Below are positions 1 through 11,629 of a stretch of 64,000 nucleotides of DNA, piece by piece. Source of the stretch: Erigeron canadensis. Its lineage: Eukaryota > Streptophyta > Magnoliopsida > Asterales > Asteraceae. The notes beneath the pieces are model-generated. The model did not search any database, was not told the origin of the DNA, and saw only the letters and a program-made list of their open reading frames with translations. Within the stretch, counting starts at the first letter, position 1; every line of letters begins with the position of its first letter. Location: contig NC_057766.1 of assembly GCF_010389155.1 (NCBI RefSeq), positions 31,753,516 to 31,817,515 on the forward strand. The letters are read 5' to 3'. Position numbers and translations under genes: made by a program.

Positions 1-1750
1 TATATATTTAGATTTAAACTAGTCATTATCTCTGCGTGTTTATGCGGAACACCTTTTTTACACAATAATGCTTTGGATACAAAAAGATATATAGTAATTA
101 TATTAGTTTAAAATTTATGTCAAATCCTGGAATCTAAATTTGAAAAACCAAAAAAAAAAAAATATCAATAATAAAAATAACGTATAAAAATAATAAGATG
201 TATAAATAAAAGACTAAAACAACAACTATATTAATGCAAATGATGACATTCAACAACAGTGATGCAATATAGTATCTTGCTTTAAATGTTACATAGACAT
301 AAAACTTAACGATAATGAAAATTGTTATATATTAAAAGCGTTAAATATAATGAAACAATAAACAATAATTAAAAACAAATGTTTAAATGTAAATATCAAA
401 GTAGTTCGATCGAAAGATGAAAGCCCAATAGTTTGGTATTAAAAGACTGAAAATAAAAACTTTAATGAGAAGTAAAAGTTAAAAAATAGTCACGGGTAAA
501 AAAAAAAAAGACAAAAGTCAAAATATGTTACACATCATGCATATAAAATTATACGATAATGGGGTGAAAGTTAAAAGATAAAAAATTTTAAGGGGTAAAA
601 TAAAAATCGACATAAGTAAAAAAATGTTGTATTTTATAAAAAAAACTTGTAAATTTATTTTGGTTTTTTAGAATGGGATAAAAATTTAAAGATAAAATTG
701 AATGGGATAAATAATTATATTTTTTTTGTCAAATAATTTAGGTTAATTTTTGTTATAAAAGGTACAATTTTTTATCACACATTTCGATTCCTTTTCATTT
801 TTTAGTTTGTTCACTTATATTCTATTTCATGTTTATAACGATTGAGAGATCTACGATTAAGCTTTGATCATGGCTTTGGAGATTTTATAAAAGTTTTGAA
901 AGTGTCTACTGAAAGCAATATTTTCATCTCAAATTTTTTTTTTTTTTTGGTACAATACAACTCTGTAAAACTTATTTAGTTGTGTATCGTTAAAAACTGG
1001 TGATGCACATATCACTCTCTTTTTATATAATACCCTTCCAAAACTTACAAATTATGTTTATATCATTTCAACTTTCAATATCATCTATATGTACTTATAA
1101 AACATTATATCGCTCATATTTGTCAAATTAATAATTGGTTAGTGCAATTGCTAAAAGTTCTTAAAGAACCCAAATAAAAACAACAAAAGTTATTATTAAT
1201 TTCGAGCGCATTTTCGAGTGCATTTGTTTGGTAATGAATCTGATAGAAAAATAGGTAGTGAAAGTTCAACAACATTTACTATATAATTTAGTTTGAATGA
1301 GTTAGTAGATGATCATATAGTTAACAAAAAATTAGAAAGAAGTTGGATGACAAATAGGTATTCAAACTTTGAAAGTTCAACATCATATGCATATAATTTG
1401 AAGGGGAAACATTAGCAATGTCATCACCAACTGGTTCTTCTGCTACAACTTACCTTTCGACTTATATTTGTGGGATATGCATCTTAGCTTCGGACGGTTG
1501 TTCAAATAATCCATACAACTGAAAGTTCCGATGAGCCAAAAGAATGCAGGCGCAAAGGAAGAGCTCTTGTATCCAAAGCATCATACACAAGAATTTAGAG
1601 TAATGCTATATTCTAACTATACTAATCGTACAGTTTGTTTTTTACTTGAATTTTTTCTTTTCAATTGTTGGCTTGTAGCTAAATTTTGTATTTATTACGC
1701 ATTTTATAAGGATCCAGTAAATAGAATTTCTAGGCGGTAAGAGCACTCAC
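1..1750. other. AT-rich spacer, no gene seen
   Basis: No reading frame with a recognisable domain and no convincing exon was seen on either strand. The stretch is AT-rich with homopolymer runs. A 69-codon frame at 1531-1740 has no recognisable motif and looks fortuitous. Confidence 0.5.
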
Positions 1751-1755
1751 AGCTA

Positions 1756-1946
1756 GAGGTGTATAAAAAAACCGGGTTGGAATCCAAACCGGAAACTGGT
1801 CAACAAGCGGGTTTAACCCAAACCGGTTCGGGTTTGACCCAACCCGGCGGTTCAAACCGGTTTGGGTTTTCGGGTTTTATTTTCGGTTAGAAACCGGGTT
1901 GAGTTCGGGTCGGGTTCGGTTTTTGGTAAAAAAAACCGAGTAATCC
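1756..1946. repeat. Truncated hAT-like repeat rich in AACCGGGTT
   Basis: Begins TAGAGGTGTATAAAAAAACC, which resembles the TAGGGGTGTAA terminus of the neighbouring hAT MITE, and is filled with AACCGG/CCGGGTT motifs in both orientations. No matching right end is visible; it may be a fragment cut short where the next element inserted. Confidence 0.4.
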
Positions 1947-1954
1947 CTATCAGC

Positions 1955-2749
1955 TAGGGCTGTAAACGGTTCAGTTCGGTTAGCTAGAAATTTCGAACCG
2001 TTTTTCGGGTTTTGGTTCGATTAGTTAGAAATTTTGAACCGTTAAGTTCGATTACCCAAAAAAGTCGGTTAATTTTGGTTTTATTTTCGGTTAACCATTT
2101 ATTAAAGTTATGCTAATATAAAGTTTAAGTTTTAATTACAATAGTCAATTTACATTGCATTAATTATTTTTTTTATATATATAATAGTTATTTAACTACA
2201 TTAATATTTTGTTTTATAAATAAATATACATTTTATCTAATTGTGAATTACTTTTTTCTAACGTTTTATTTATACAATGCAAGTTTCTATCTAAAAGTAT
2301 CATGATTTACTACTTAAAATGTCTTTTATATGATATTACTAATGTTTTTGATAAATATTTTAAACAAAGTTAACAACTTTTCTTAAAAGAGTATATATAT
2401 AAGAAAATTACTTATAATATTCAAAATTAATTATAGATTGTGAAAGAAAGTTAGTAAAATTGTTAATATCTTAAACAACAAATACAAAAATTTAGCTAAA
2501 GAGATATGTAAATGATGTATTTATGGAATACATATATGTGTAAATATACATATATATGATTATATGTAGGTATATATCAAAATTCGGTTCGGTTCGGTTA
2601 ACCGCGGGTAATGAATATTGAAAACCGTAACCGAACCGTTACACTTCGGTTTTTATGTTTTCGGTTTTTTTGGGTTTCAGTTTTTTCGGTTTCGGATCAC
2701 GCGGTTCGGACCGGTTTTTCGGTTTTCCGGTTCATTTCTTACACCCCTA
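1955..2749. mobile_element. Non-autonomous hAT element (MITE)
   Basis: The ends read TAGGGCTGTAA and TTACACCCCTA, an 11-bp inverted repeat with one mismatch. They are flanked by the 8-bp direct repeat CTATCAGC (1947-1954 and 2750-2757), the target duplication size of the hAT superfamily. Both subterminal regions carry many CGGTT/AACCG motifs, the kind of arrangement hAT transposases bind. The 795-bp interior is AT-rich without a transposase, so it would need an enzyme supplied in trans. Confidence 0.8.
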
Positions 2750-2861
2750 CTATCAGCTCCACATAAGCACAAAGACTAACCAATGACTAATCTCCCAAAA
2801 CACCTACAATGTCAGAACTAGTATAAGACTCACTATTTATTTAATTGTACATTTTTAACCC

Positions 2862-3004
2862 AATAATAATAATAATAATAATAATAACAATAATAATAAT
2901 ATAGAAAATAAATGACAATAATAATAATAATAATAATATAGAAAATATTTTTATTCTAGGGTGGTCTTTAGAATTACATATAACTATAAGGGTGAAAATT
3001 AAAA

Positions 3005-3066
<62 letters not shown>
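2862..3066. repeat. AAT/ATA trinucleotide microsatellites
   Basis: Three (AAT)n tracts at about 2862-2900, 2915-2938 and 3007-3066, separated by short AT-rich stretches containing a repeated ATAGAAAATA. Confidence 0.9.
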
Positions 3067-3071
<5 letters not shown>

Positions 3072-3860
3072 GTATATAAATATAGTAAATACACCAACCG
3101 CATCTTCTTCACTTCTTCATTTTTTTCTCCTTCGCAGCCGCCCACCACACAAGTACAACTCGCCGGAAAAAATGGTTGTGCTTTTTTTTTTCACAGCCAC
3201 CACTACACACCGATATATATACATATATACATACAATATACACATATCTAAAACACCTAAAAAATAAAAAATATATAAAACGGAGACGAGCTTCGTCTTT
3301 GTGGGTACGAATGAGCGGAAAATGAATGACGGACGAGTCACACCTAGCGATGTGCACTCGTCCTCCATCAAAGAATGGGTGGAGAACGAATGTTGAATGA
3401 GGGCGTTGTGAACCCTTGTCCTTCAAATCAACTTTTTAGTTCTCTATTTCATATTGTTTTGATTTTTGGAAGTTTTTCTTTTTTTATAATTTTATATATT
3501 TTTATTTATATTATACAATAGTATTGGGCTAATAAAATCTATATACATGGATTAGATTTTACATGCATTTTTATTGGTATACATTTTCGTCGAATAGTAT
3601 ATTGCAAACAAAAACAAAGGTTTAAGGTAAAGCTAAACATAAAACTTCAAAAAGTCAAAACAGAATCTTAAACCAGTTTCGAAACAAATTTGTACCGCAA
3701 ATTTTGTCTTACAATGCTTTGTATCTAAATTCTAAAATAACAAAGAAAACGCCAAAACGGCAGAATAAAATGATGGGCCGTGTTGTTAGTGTATATGGCC
3801 CATTAAGTAGTTGGGCAATGATCCGCTACAACCACCCATCCATTATATATAGATGTATTA
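3067..3860. other. Spacer, no supported gene
   Basis: Holds two overlapping minus-strand frames at 3109-3426 of 84 and 105 codons that look like low-complexity translations, and otherwise nothing recognisable. The 3090-3430 portion is less AT-rich than its surroundings and may be part of an unidentified repeat. Confidence 0.4.
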
Positions 3861-4674
3861 TCTTCTATTATATACTAAAACAAAGTTACTCTAATAACTT
3901 ATCGATCAATCATGGCTCTCGATTTTTTAATGTTGACTATTGTTTTTAATTTTGACTTTAATTTACACTTTTTACCCCATCACAATTTTACACTTTTTAC
4001 CCGATAACTTTAATATAATAAATAAATAAAAATAGCTAATATATATCCAATAATATGTTATATCTCTCACACACACACACACATATATATATTTAATTAA
4101 TTAAAAATAAATTAAACTTAATGTAAAAATATTAAGATTTTAATAGTAAAAACAATTAAACTAATGACTTATTGACCAATTATATCGCTCGATTTCATCA
4201 AATTGACTCTCGCTGAAGTCATCGTTTAGTTGTTTACATCATTTTATGTAATTAATACAAAACAATTAACTAAAATAGTTATTTTTACAATATTATTAAA
4301 ATTGGTTTTTATCTACAAAGTCCAGTTTCACACACGAATAATTGTACATTGCAGTATCTCGAGTTAAGTCGAGAAGGGGCTTTAAGTTGTTAATATGTGA
4401 CAAAGATGAGAAGACAAAAAACACTACAACATATTTTGTTCATGATAGAAGTCTTTCAAATGATTAAGGAGGGTATATGTTTCCAATTTTATTTTATTAC
4501 ACTAGTTTTCTTTCTATTAGCTTAATATTCTTGACATTTGAATTGAATACTTAGTATCGACTTATATCTTCAACTTTGAACTTATAAGCTTTTATACGTT
4601 ACATGTAGTAATATCTAATATTAATAATGTCAGAAGTCTAGTGTCCAGTGTTGGACACGGGTCTAAAATCTAGT
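3861..4674 (+). mobile_element. Non-autonomous Helitron
   Basis: Starts with TCTTCTATTATATACTAAAA directly after an A and ends in CTAGT directly before a T, the A|T insertion site expected for Helitrons. A hairpin GTGTCC/GGACAC (4641-4646 with 4653-4658) lies 11 bases before CTAGT, the standard 3' architecture. No target duplication is present and none is expected. It encodes no Rep/helicase. A relative of the same family sits at 47148-47872. Confidence 0.75.
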
Positions 4675-4776
4675 TATGGACTATGGAGAATTAATAAATA
4701 ATTATGGTGTATAATTTAAAAGCCTAAGAGGTGATATTTTGATTACTATGTAAAGCTACCATTTCTAATTAATAGT

Positions 4777-4817
4777 TACAAACTAGTTCATCATCCCCAT
4801 GATTTCACGGGAAATAT
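4777..4817 (-). mobile_element. Possible Helitron 3' end, degenerate
   Basis: Read on the plus strand, ACTAG is followed by a CCC...GGG stem (CCCATGATTTCACGGG), the mirror image of a Helitron 3' terminus. The stem is imperfect and the other end was not located. Confidence 0.3.
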
Positions 4818-5039
4818 GAATTATATAAGTTAATATTTATAGTTAAACTAAACACATTGTTAGACTTCTTAAATAATATAAAACTAAATACGAGCTTCGA
4901 TTATAATCAGGCCCTAAAATCCTAAATACATATTTTGGTGCAGTTAAGGTAAAATGGAGGGAAATTAAAGATATTACACATATTAAAAACATGAAAGGGC
5001 AAAATATAAATTGTACACAAATCAGTGATTTTTGAAAGA

Positions 5040-5326
5040 TGTGGATCGTTTGCTTGCAATAGAGGGTCCTAGCTTAGGTTCTTTTAACTGAGTCCACGCT
5101 AGAGAGTCTCCTCACCCTTAATACCTAGTAGGAGGAGAAGCCCCTAAGTAAACCCCTTGAATGCACAACATTTAATTGGGGGTAAAACTCTGCCTCCTCT
5201 GCGGGACTCAAATTTGCTTCACTAGAGGACTTTATTTGTGAAAATCCTTTATATGTTTTTCTCATGTCTCGAACTCGAGACCTACCGCATGTAAAGCTGG
5301 TGCTCAACCACTGAGCTATAATGGGA
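5040..5326 (-). mobile_element. tRNA-derived SINE
   Basis: On the minus strand a tRNA-like head begins near 5326. An A box (TAGCTCAGTGGTTGAGCA, 5301-5318) is followed about 25 bases later by a B box (GAGTTCGAGAC, 5266-5276), the internal RNA polymerase III promoter of tRNAs. The sequence then runs into a unique tail of about 220 bp and no CCA-stem closes the tRNA, so it is a SINE rather than a tRNA gene. No target duplication was found. Its 60-codon minus-strand frame is not a protein gene. Confidence 0.6.
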
Positions 5327-5473
5327 AGTACAGTTAACTACATATTAGATTACCTTGATAAAAAAAATATATTATAGAAGCGTTTAAAATTACATTTTGA
5401 AAATATATGTCCTAAACTTTTTTTCTTTTTCGATTTAATATATACGCACTTTTCTGATTATCCGAGAAGTAAT

Positions 5474-5759
5474 TGTAAACTATGCTAAAATGTGTAGTGA
5501 ACCTTTAGGTAGATGGTAATGTAGGTATTGAGAGAGAATGTAGGTATTAGAACATGCAATAATTAAATGGTCAAAAGGTTAAGTTTCATTACATGTTGGG
5601 GGTTTATATAGACATATAAATTGCACTTAAACCTCCTTCATAATTACAAACAAGTACATGGTTAATTACATGATAAACCCTTCACCATATCATAATAAAC
5701 ACAAAGGACAATACAAATGCTAATATACAAAACACGCACTACAAAATATAAAGCTAACA
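5474..5759 (-). repeat. 3' LTR of the large copia element
   Basis: On the plus strand it reads TGTAAAC...GCTAACA; in element direction TGTTAGC...GTTTACA, with the canonical TG...CA ends. A TATATAAA box lies at 5603-5610 in element direction. Same length as the other LTR and about 97.6% identical by eye. Confidence 0.92.
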
Positions 5760-5760
5760 A

Positions 5761-5770
5761 TCTCCCCTTT
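5761..5770 (-). other. Polypurine tract next to 3' LTR
   Basis: AAAGGGGAGA in element direction, one base from the 3' LTR. This is the primer site for plus-strand DNA synthesis during reverse transcription. Confidence 0.8.
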
Positions 5771-5789
5771 AGTGCTGTTTTGTAAATGA

Positions 5790-6590
5790 TCATTGGTGAG
5801 CTCTCTTCTTCTTCCTTTGACGTCTATTTCGCTTCTTTGTTGATGATTCGGGTTTGTCATGAGTGGCAGTTTGAGATTTGAAAACTCTTTTTTCGTACTT
5901 GTGTTTTGACTCCTTCCAGAACTTCTTTGGCACAAAATGGTATTTTGGATCTTCAGGGCGGTCTGGTGGTTCTATGATGTTGTCGGCAAAGTTAACTGGA
6001 GGCATATTATGAATTCCTTGTTCGTTATTCGGTGAATATCTAACCCATGTGCCTTCTGGAACATGAATGACCCCTTTCAGTTCTTTTGGAAGTCTGGCAG
6101 CAATGATTCGTCTTGATCTTTCTCTATGTTCCAGCCTAGACTTGATCTTTCCTATCACTTTCATCAATCTCTTCTTTTCCTTTTCTGACTCTTCGAACTC
6201 ATAAAGGCTTTCAAAAACATTTAAGCATTGTAACAGAGTGCCATCTAAGTACTTTGCAAGTTCGTTGAGTCGTACAAAAATCTTATGCCCTTGATCACTT
6301 TCAAACACAAATCCTCTTGGGTTGTCAAACACTGCACCGTTGTTGAAGTTTTCTAAATTGATGCCCTGGATCCTTTGATTTGGTACGGTGAGGTTGACTT
6401 TCTATCTTCTCTTTTCAATGGCCAGTTGGAAGTCTTTTTGAGTTTGGCTAAGAATGAGACTATCCATGTATCTTTTAACTGCATTATGGGCCTCTTGATT
6501 TTCAGGATCAGGCTGAATAAGCTTTCTAGCAAAATGATGAAGGAGGAAGATAAGATCATCGGCAGAAAGATAGTTGACGATCATCCTCAC
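5790..6590 (-). pseudogene. Extra coding block of copia element, C-terminal part
   Basis: One minus-strand frame running to the edge of the 3' LTR, interrupted by a single in-frame TAG at 6402-6404. The first ~60 codons look globular (helical, with an HHFARKL stretch). The next ~190 codons are charged: a coiled-coil-like EFEESEKEKKRLMK segment, a folded section ending in a KKFWKESKHKYEKR stretch, and a basic tail (TKKRNRRQRKKKR) that resembles a nuclear localisation or nucleic-acid-binding signal. A frameshift near 6600 separates it from the preceding part. Function unknown; no envelope-type signal peptide or membrane segment is seen. Confidence 0.6.
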
Positions 6591-9095
6591 GTCGAACCAC
6601 TAACCAGATCAAGCCAGGAGGTCTTGCAAATCCAGGATCACGCCATTCTTTGAAGTGAATACCCACAACATCAACAATCTTGAGTTCAAATTGTTTCTTC
6701 CATTCTTTATTAGCTTTGATGTTTTTGGCAGTGACGAGATCTTTCAAATACTTTGCCCTATCAAGCTCTAAATCATATGCTCTACGAGCCCTTAATTCGT
6801 CAATGTCGATCTTTTTCAGCTCTTCTTTTTCAGAGAAAATCTGCAAAGCTTTTTCTTCAAAAAACTTAGTCAATCTGAACAAATGAGGATGGAGGGCAAG
6901 ATAATTGACTCTACTTCTTTGATTTGATTGAAAACCTCCTTCATTGATTTGTATTGGTGGAATTCTAGTGTGATCTTGAAATTGAGGATGATTGAGGTGG
7001 TGAATAAGTTGACGAAGATTTAATTGGTTAAGGGATGGATTGGGTTGAGGAACAGTTGGATAGTTATCAAAGCCAGGGGAAGGAAGATCATCATTGTCAG
7101 AAGAATCATTTTCATCATTTGGATCAACATCATTGCCTCCAACTTCAAATGTTTCATCATCTTGGATTTCATCGTTAACATCTTCAACAATCACAGAGGG
7201 GTCAATATTGAGTTCTCGAGATATAGCATCATCCCTACCAGCTGAGCCAAGTATAACCTCTGTATTAGCACTTGCTCCGATCACAGATTCAACAACATTG
7301 ATTTCCTCAGTGTGCTCTATATTCTCATTCATTTGTTCATCAACATTTCCAGCATCATGAGGGGCATCTCTAGATTGAGCTTCATCTCCAACAACTTCGT
7401 TGCTTCCAATAATATCTGTATCAGCACTAGCCCTTACTTCAGTCGTCGCATCTTCTCTGTTCTCCCCCTCGTGTTGATCCTGATCATCAGGGTCATCACG
7501 TCTACGATGGACGACTGCTGCTGCTTTGCAAGATTCTTTTAATTCAGCAATTCTTTTCAGTGCTGCCTCAAGTTGAGCGCCAGCAAGAAATTTTTCTTGT
7601 TCGGCATGTTGTTTGTGACGCAAGAGTTGATGTTGATGGACAAAACAAGCTTGAAGAGTTGCAAGAATGGCTTTGTCAAATGAATCGGCTTGATTATCTA
7701 GAGATATAAGGGCGGCATATAAATCACCATAAATGGCGTTGACATTGGAGCGAAGAGATTGTGTATGTTGAGGAGAGGAGTTTTGAGGATGACGACTGTG
7801 ATGGGAGGAGGATGCGAGAGGTGACGAGTGTGGTGGTGATGTTTGAGGATTGGTATGAGGAAGAAGTCCAGCAGCTTCAAGATCCATAAAGAGTTGTCGT
7901 TCTTCTAGATTAGCTTTAAGTCTAATGCCATCTGGATTGGGAGGAGGGCTAGAAGTTGATGATGATGATGGAGATGTGACAGGGGCTTTTCCTTTATCAA
8001 TAAGAGGGCGGAGCACTGCGGTTGGTGGCGGTTGAGTTGAAAGAACAGGAACGGCCGACATAGACGTCGTTTGCACACTTGTAGGCTCCGTTGGGTTTAC
8101 AGTGTGGCCTGAATGGTGTTGGCCACCAGGACTTCCCAATGATTTATGAAGCAAATGCTCTACATTGGTTGTTTCAAAACTAATTGGCTCAACACAAGTG
8201 TCGGGCTCAATGTTCTGGATGGTGGGACTGCCGGGTTCTCCAAGATTGCCCGTTGTGTTGGGAATTGTATCCTCAGCGCCTGTCATATTAACATGAGCAG
8301 GACTTCCAGACACTCCTTCAGAAGGTGGAATCACCGACTCTCGGTCTGTTGATGCAACATCCAAAGGATGTACGTGCTCAGACACATGTGACCTAAGAGA
8401 TCTAGACTCAATTGTGTGAAATGAAAGTGGGAGAGAGGCAAGAGTCTCCGCTGCTTCAATATCGACATCCTCCGAGCGAGGAATTGATAGTGGACGTGGT
8501 TGGTGCCTGTGCAAAAATGAAACTGGATCCTGTAAAGAGAATCCAGAGTGGCGAGTAGGTGAATCATGCGAGGGTGGGGAATCCTCGGCTTCTATCCTAC
8601 TGGTGTCATCCCGGCTAATTGTTTCAACTATCGGAGGGCCATCGTTTTCTTTTTGCCCTATTCTTAGCCCTGACCTCTCATCCTCTCCATTATGTTTTTC
8701 AACCCATCCCTCAGGACCACCTTGTACCTCTGGAATATCAAACACATCATCACAAAAAGGAATATCATCTTGAATATCGTCGTGATGAGAGGAAGATCGT
8801 TCATCATGTGATTCCTCAGGAATTGGTTGAAGTGAAGATCTCACAACGGTAGTGGAAGAAGGAGAAGGTGATGAAATAGGATCGGAGGAAGAGGATGAAG
8901 GAGTAAGAGGAGAAGGAGCAAAGAATGTTGATGAAGTTGTTTTTGATATTGATTTTGATTTAGATTTTGAGTGATGACGAGTTTTGCGTTTCTTTTGTTG
9001 AGGTGCCGAAGATTCAGGAATTTCGGTAGGAGTAGAAGAAGGAACAGATAAGCCAGGTGCCGAATCATCAACTAACCCTCTTTTCTTTTTCGAGA
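6556..9095 (-). pseudogene. Extra coding block of copia element, central low-complexity part
   Basis: An open minus-strand frame of about 845 codons; no upstream ATG was identified and an in-frame TAG sits at about 9096. It opens with basic stretches (KKKRG, QQKKRKTR), then a long Ser/Pro/His/Glu/Asp-rich, probably disordered region, a coiled-coil-like stretch (about 7600-7500), a second acidic segment rich in Asp/Asn/Glu, and a more folded C-terminal ~150 residues with a charged helix (EKALQIFSEKEELKK). It overlaps the next frame at 6556-6590, consistent with a single frameshift near 6600 in a formerly longer frame. No homologous enzyme domain recognised. Confidence 0.6.
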
Positions 9096-9169
9096 CCTAA
9101 AACCCTCACTTGGTGACCTATGCGAGCGTGGGGAAGGCACACCTCGGTGTTGAGTGGCCATACGCTCGG

Positions 9170-10060
9170 CTAAATACTCTCTGTAATCCTGAGATCAGGA
9201 TTATCTATGGGCACCTGGCTGAGCAGAGATTCAGGAATTGGCATGAAGTTAATGTGAGCTATCCGGTTGTTCGTATATACATGACGGAAGCTTGAGATAA
9301 CAACACGTCTTGAAGCAGGAAAACGTTTGATGTTGTTGTGATTGTTTACAAAATGCTGCATAATAACAGACAAGAAACGTATAAACGCGATATATTTTTT
9401 GTTGGCAGTATGTTTACCGTTAACTTGAAGCCGAAGATGATCAAAAACAATGGCAGTGAAATCAAGATGGACATTGAACGCGATTCCAAAGAGATATGTT
9501 AGAGTGGCCTTGGTGAAGTCATCTTGACCTTTTCTTGATGGTGACAAGCAGTTGTTGATGATGGAACAAAGAGTATGCCACATCGGATGAAAATCCTTCT
9601 TTTTAATGTCTCTTAGAGCAGAGACGTCACCATTGTAACCCAACTCGTGTACTCGATGAAGCCTTTCAAGAGTTGGCGGAGTTTCAACAAAGTTTGATTT
9701 TCCCAGTCTTGAATCAACAGATGGAAAGCGAAGAATTGTTCGGAAATCATCCAGATTGAATGTGAATTGCTGTGAAGCTCCATCTGTTGTTTGAAGGGAA
9801 AAACGAAAGAATGGACATGCTCTTCCTCTTGCAGGAACATACTCGATTGTCCGCCACATTTGATATAGAAGTTCTTCTTCAATGCCTTCGGCCGTGATAG
9901 TGAAGATATTTATCAACGGGTGATACGTGAACATGACCGGGATTATGCCGAATGGACAGGTAAACGGTATCATAAGACGAAGATTATTCGTCATTCGTTC
10001 TGTGGCACCATCTTTAAGAAACTCCATTCTGAAATTAACAAGTATACGAATGGGAAACAT
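9170..10060 (-). pseudogene. Extra coding block of copia element, N-terminal folded part
   Basis: A 296-codon frame from the ATG at 10060 (codons upstream of it lack an ATG). It is the only clearly globular section of the block: a hydrophobic LLYQMWRTIEY segment near residue 65, a domain with the pattern NLDDFRTILRFP, HELGYNGDV and MWHTLCSIINNCLS, and a C-terminal section that includes FIRFLSVIMQHFV. From memory this pattern matches proteins found beside copia pol genes in Asteraceae genome annotations; no search was possible. It ends at a TAG, but a neighbouring frame (about 9179-9075) carries on with plausible residues and a basic RSRKRK stretch, so one frameshift near 9175 and another near 9080 probably separate it from the central part. 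Confidence 0.6.
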
Positions 10061-10080
10061 CGTTTCCAATGTTAGAAAAG

Positions 10081-10395
10081 ATTAATCATACACTGTTTTT
10101 CACAAAAGATGTAAAGGTAGTACAACAAGGAGTTCAATACCTCACGTCTTAGGGAAAATCAATGTGCGATTATGAAAAACAAATTTTATTAAAAGAATTA
10201 ATCATACACCTTGTTTCACAGAGGATGCAAAGACAGTACATCAAGGCGTTCAATGTCTTGCTTCTAAAGGAAACCCGATGTATGAAAAGTATAACAAGGT
10301 TTGATTTAAAAAAAATGTTAATTATACATCTGTTGTTCACAAAAGATGTAAAGGTAGTACATCAAGGCGTTCAATACCTTACTTCTTAAGGAAAA
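10081..10395 (-). repeat. Three tandem ~120-bp repeats before the extra coding block
   Basis: Three diverged copies at about 10081-10156, 10197-10272 and 10318-10394 share CACAAAAGATGTAAAGGTAG, a CATCAAGGCGTTCAATACCT stretch and CTTCTTAAGGAAAA. They end just upstream, in element direction, of the ATG at 10060, so they would form the leader of any transcript for the extra block. Confidence 0.7.
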
Positions 10396-10689
10396 CAGAT
10401 GAATAATCAAGAGAATGAATGTACAAAAGGAGATTGGGCAACAAGAGTGTCTGTGGACCCAAGAGAATTTATGAGCATTAGATTGTTCATAAATAGAATG
10501 ATTTGAGGTCACACATTTTTTGTGTAGCAAAATATTTGAATTATTATTATTCGAAAAATTTGTGACGTATATATGGAAAAATGGTTTTATTGTGACAATA
10601 AACTAGTATGTTTTGGTTGAAAATTGAAAGATCGGTATGATTAGAGAAAATTTGGGCAGAGTGACATTTCATAAAAAATGTGTTTTTAA

Positions 10690-11400
10690 GAACAAATACC
10701 GGTGTTTAAATTTCCGGTATTTTGCAAAGCATCAAGATAGCAAGTCGAAACTAGTTATCGATGCACTTGCGAAAACTGATACGACATAAAGTGAATGCAA
10801 AGCAAGATAAGCACATATAATCATGCAGATGAGATAAATAAGCATGCAGAGCAAAAACATCACATAAAAGACACATAAGGCAATTAATCATTGAGTAAAA
10901 GAAATGAAAATAAAAGAAATAAGATACCCGAATACGTAAATAAGATGATAGACAATAATGAATCACGTAAACGAGAAATAATCACCCCTGAAAGATAAAA
11001 ACACAAATTCTAAGTATATGGAATAGAAAACCGGTATTAAAGCATTGAAAAATAGGAAAACCGGTATTAAAGCGTTGAATAATAGGAAACCGGTATTAAA
11101 GCATTGAAAAGGAGGAAAACCGGTAAAAGTAAATAGAAAAACCTGAATGCCGGTTTTGAAGAATGGATGAACTAATACCGGGATTTCAAAAACTTAAATG
11201 TTATAATACCGGGATTCGTTTCTGATGAAAGAGGTTTGGATTAAGAAGAACTAAAACCGGGATTTTGGTGAAGAAAGCCGGTTTTGACTGAGAGAATATC
11301 GGTATTTATGAAGGATAAAAATACTTAGAAATTTTTGCGAAAGGGTCAAATGACTTCAAAACCGGTTTATATAGTGGTTAAAACCAGTTTTTTTTTTTTG
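10690..11400 (-). repeat. ACCGGT-motif cluster between pol and extra block
   Basis: About a dozen copies or variants of AAAACCGGTATTAAAGCATTG and AATACCGG in both orientations, around the 6-bp palindrome ACCGGT. The same motif is clustered in the 5' leader (19200-19860) and is absent from the coding parts between them. Confidence 0.75.
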
Positions 11401-11459
11401 GTTAACATTGGGAAAAGTTGGGAAACACATTATCAAATAAGAGCACAGATATATACAAA

Positions 11460-11546
11460 CTCCCCCTAGGAACATGCATACAGATAAACAGATACAAATC
11501 TACAGACTCCCCCTAGAATCATGCAATCTACCCTTGTTCTCCCCCT
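11460..11546 (-). other. Triplicated polypurine tract after RNase H
   Basis: Three copies of AGGGGGAG in element direction, at 11460-11469, 11507-11516 and 11539-11546, 80-170 bp downstream of the RNase H stop. Two share CTAGGGGGAG. In a minimal copia element this is where the 3' LTR would start, so they look like ancestral or supplementary plus-strand priming sites left upstream of the extra block. Repeated polypurine tracts are described for Sireviruses. Confidence 0.65.
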
Positions 11547-11629
11547 CAAACATTGCATGTAAAAGCACGTAAACCTACATCAATTGTTTGAAAAAGAAAA
11601 TAAACATAGATAGCATGACAGGATGGCAA

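Noticed and set aside
3109..3426. A small protein gene of 84-105 codons
   Set aside because: Two overlapping frames are open to similar extent and neither has a motif or splice context.
5260..5326. A tRNA gene on the minus strand
   Set aside because: A and B boxes are present but the acceptor stem does not close and the sequence runs on for over 200 bp, so it is listed as a SINE.
5790..10060. A retroviral-type envelope gene after pol
   Set aside because: Position fits, but no signal peptide, cleavage site or transmembrane segment is seen; the content is disordered and basic.
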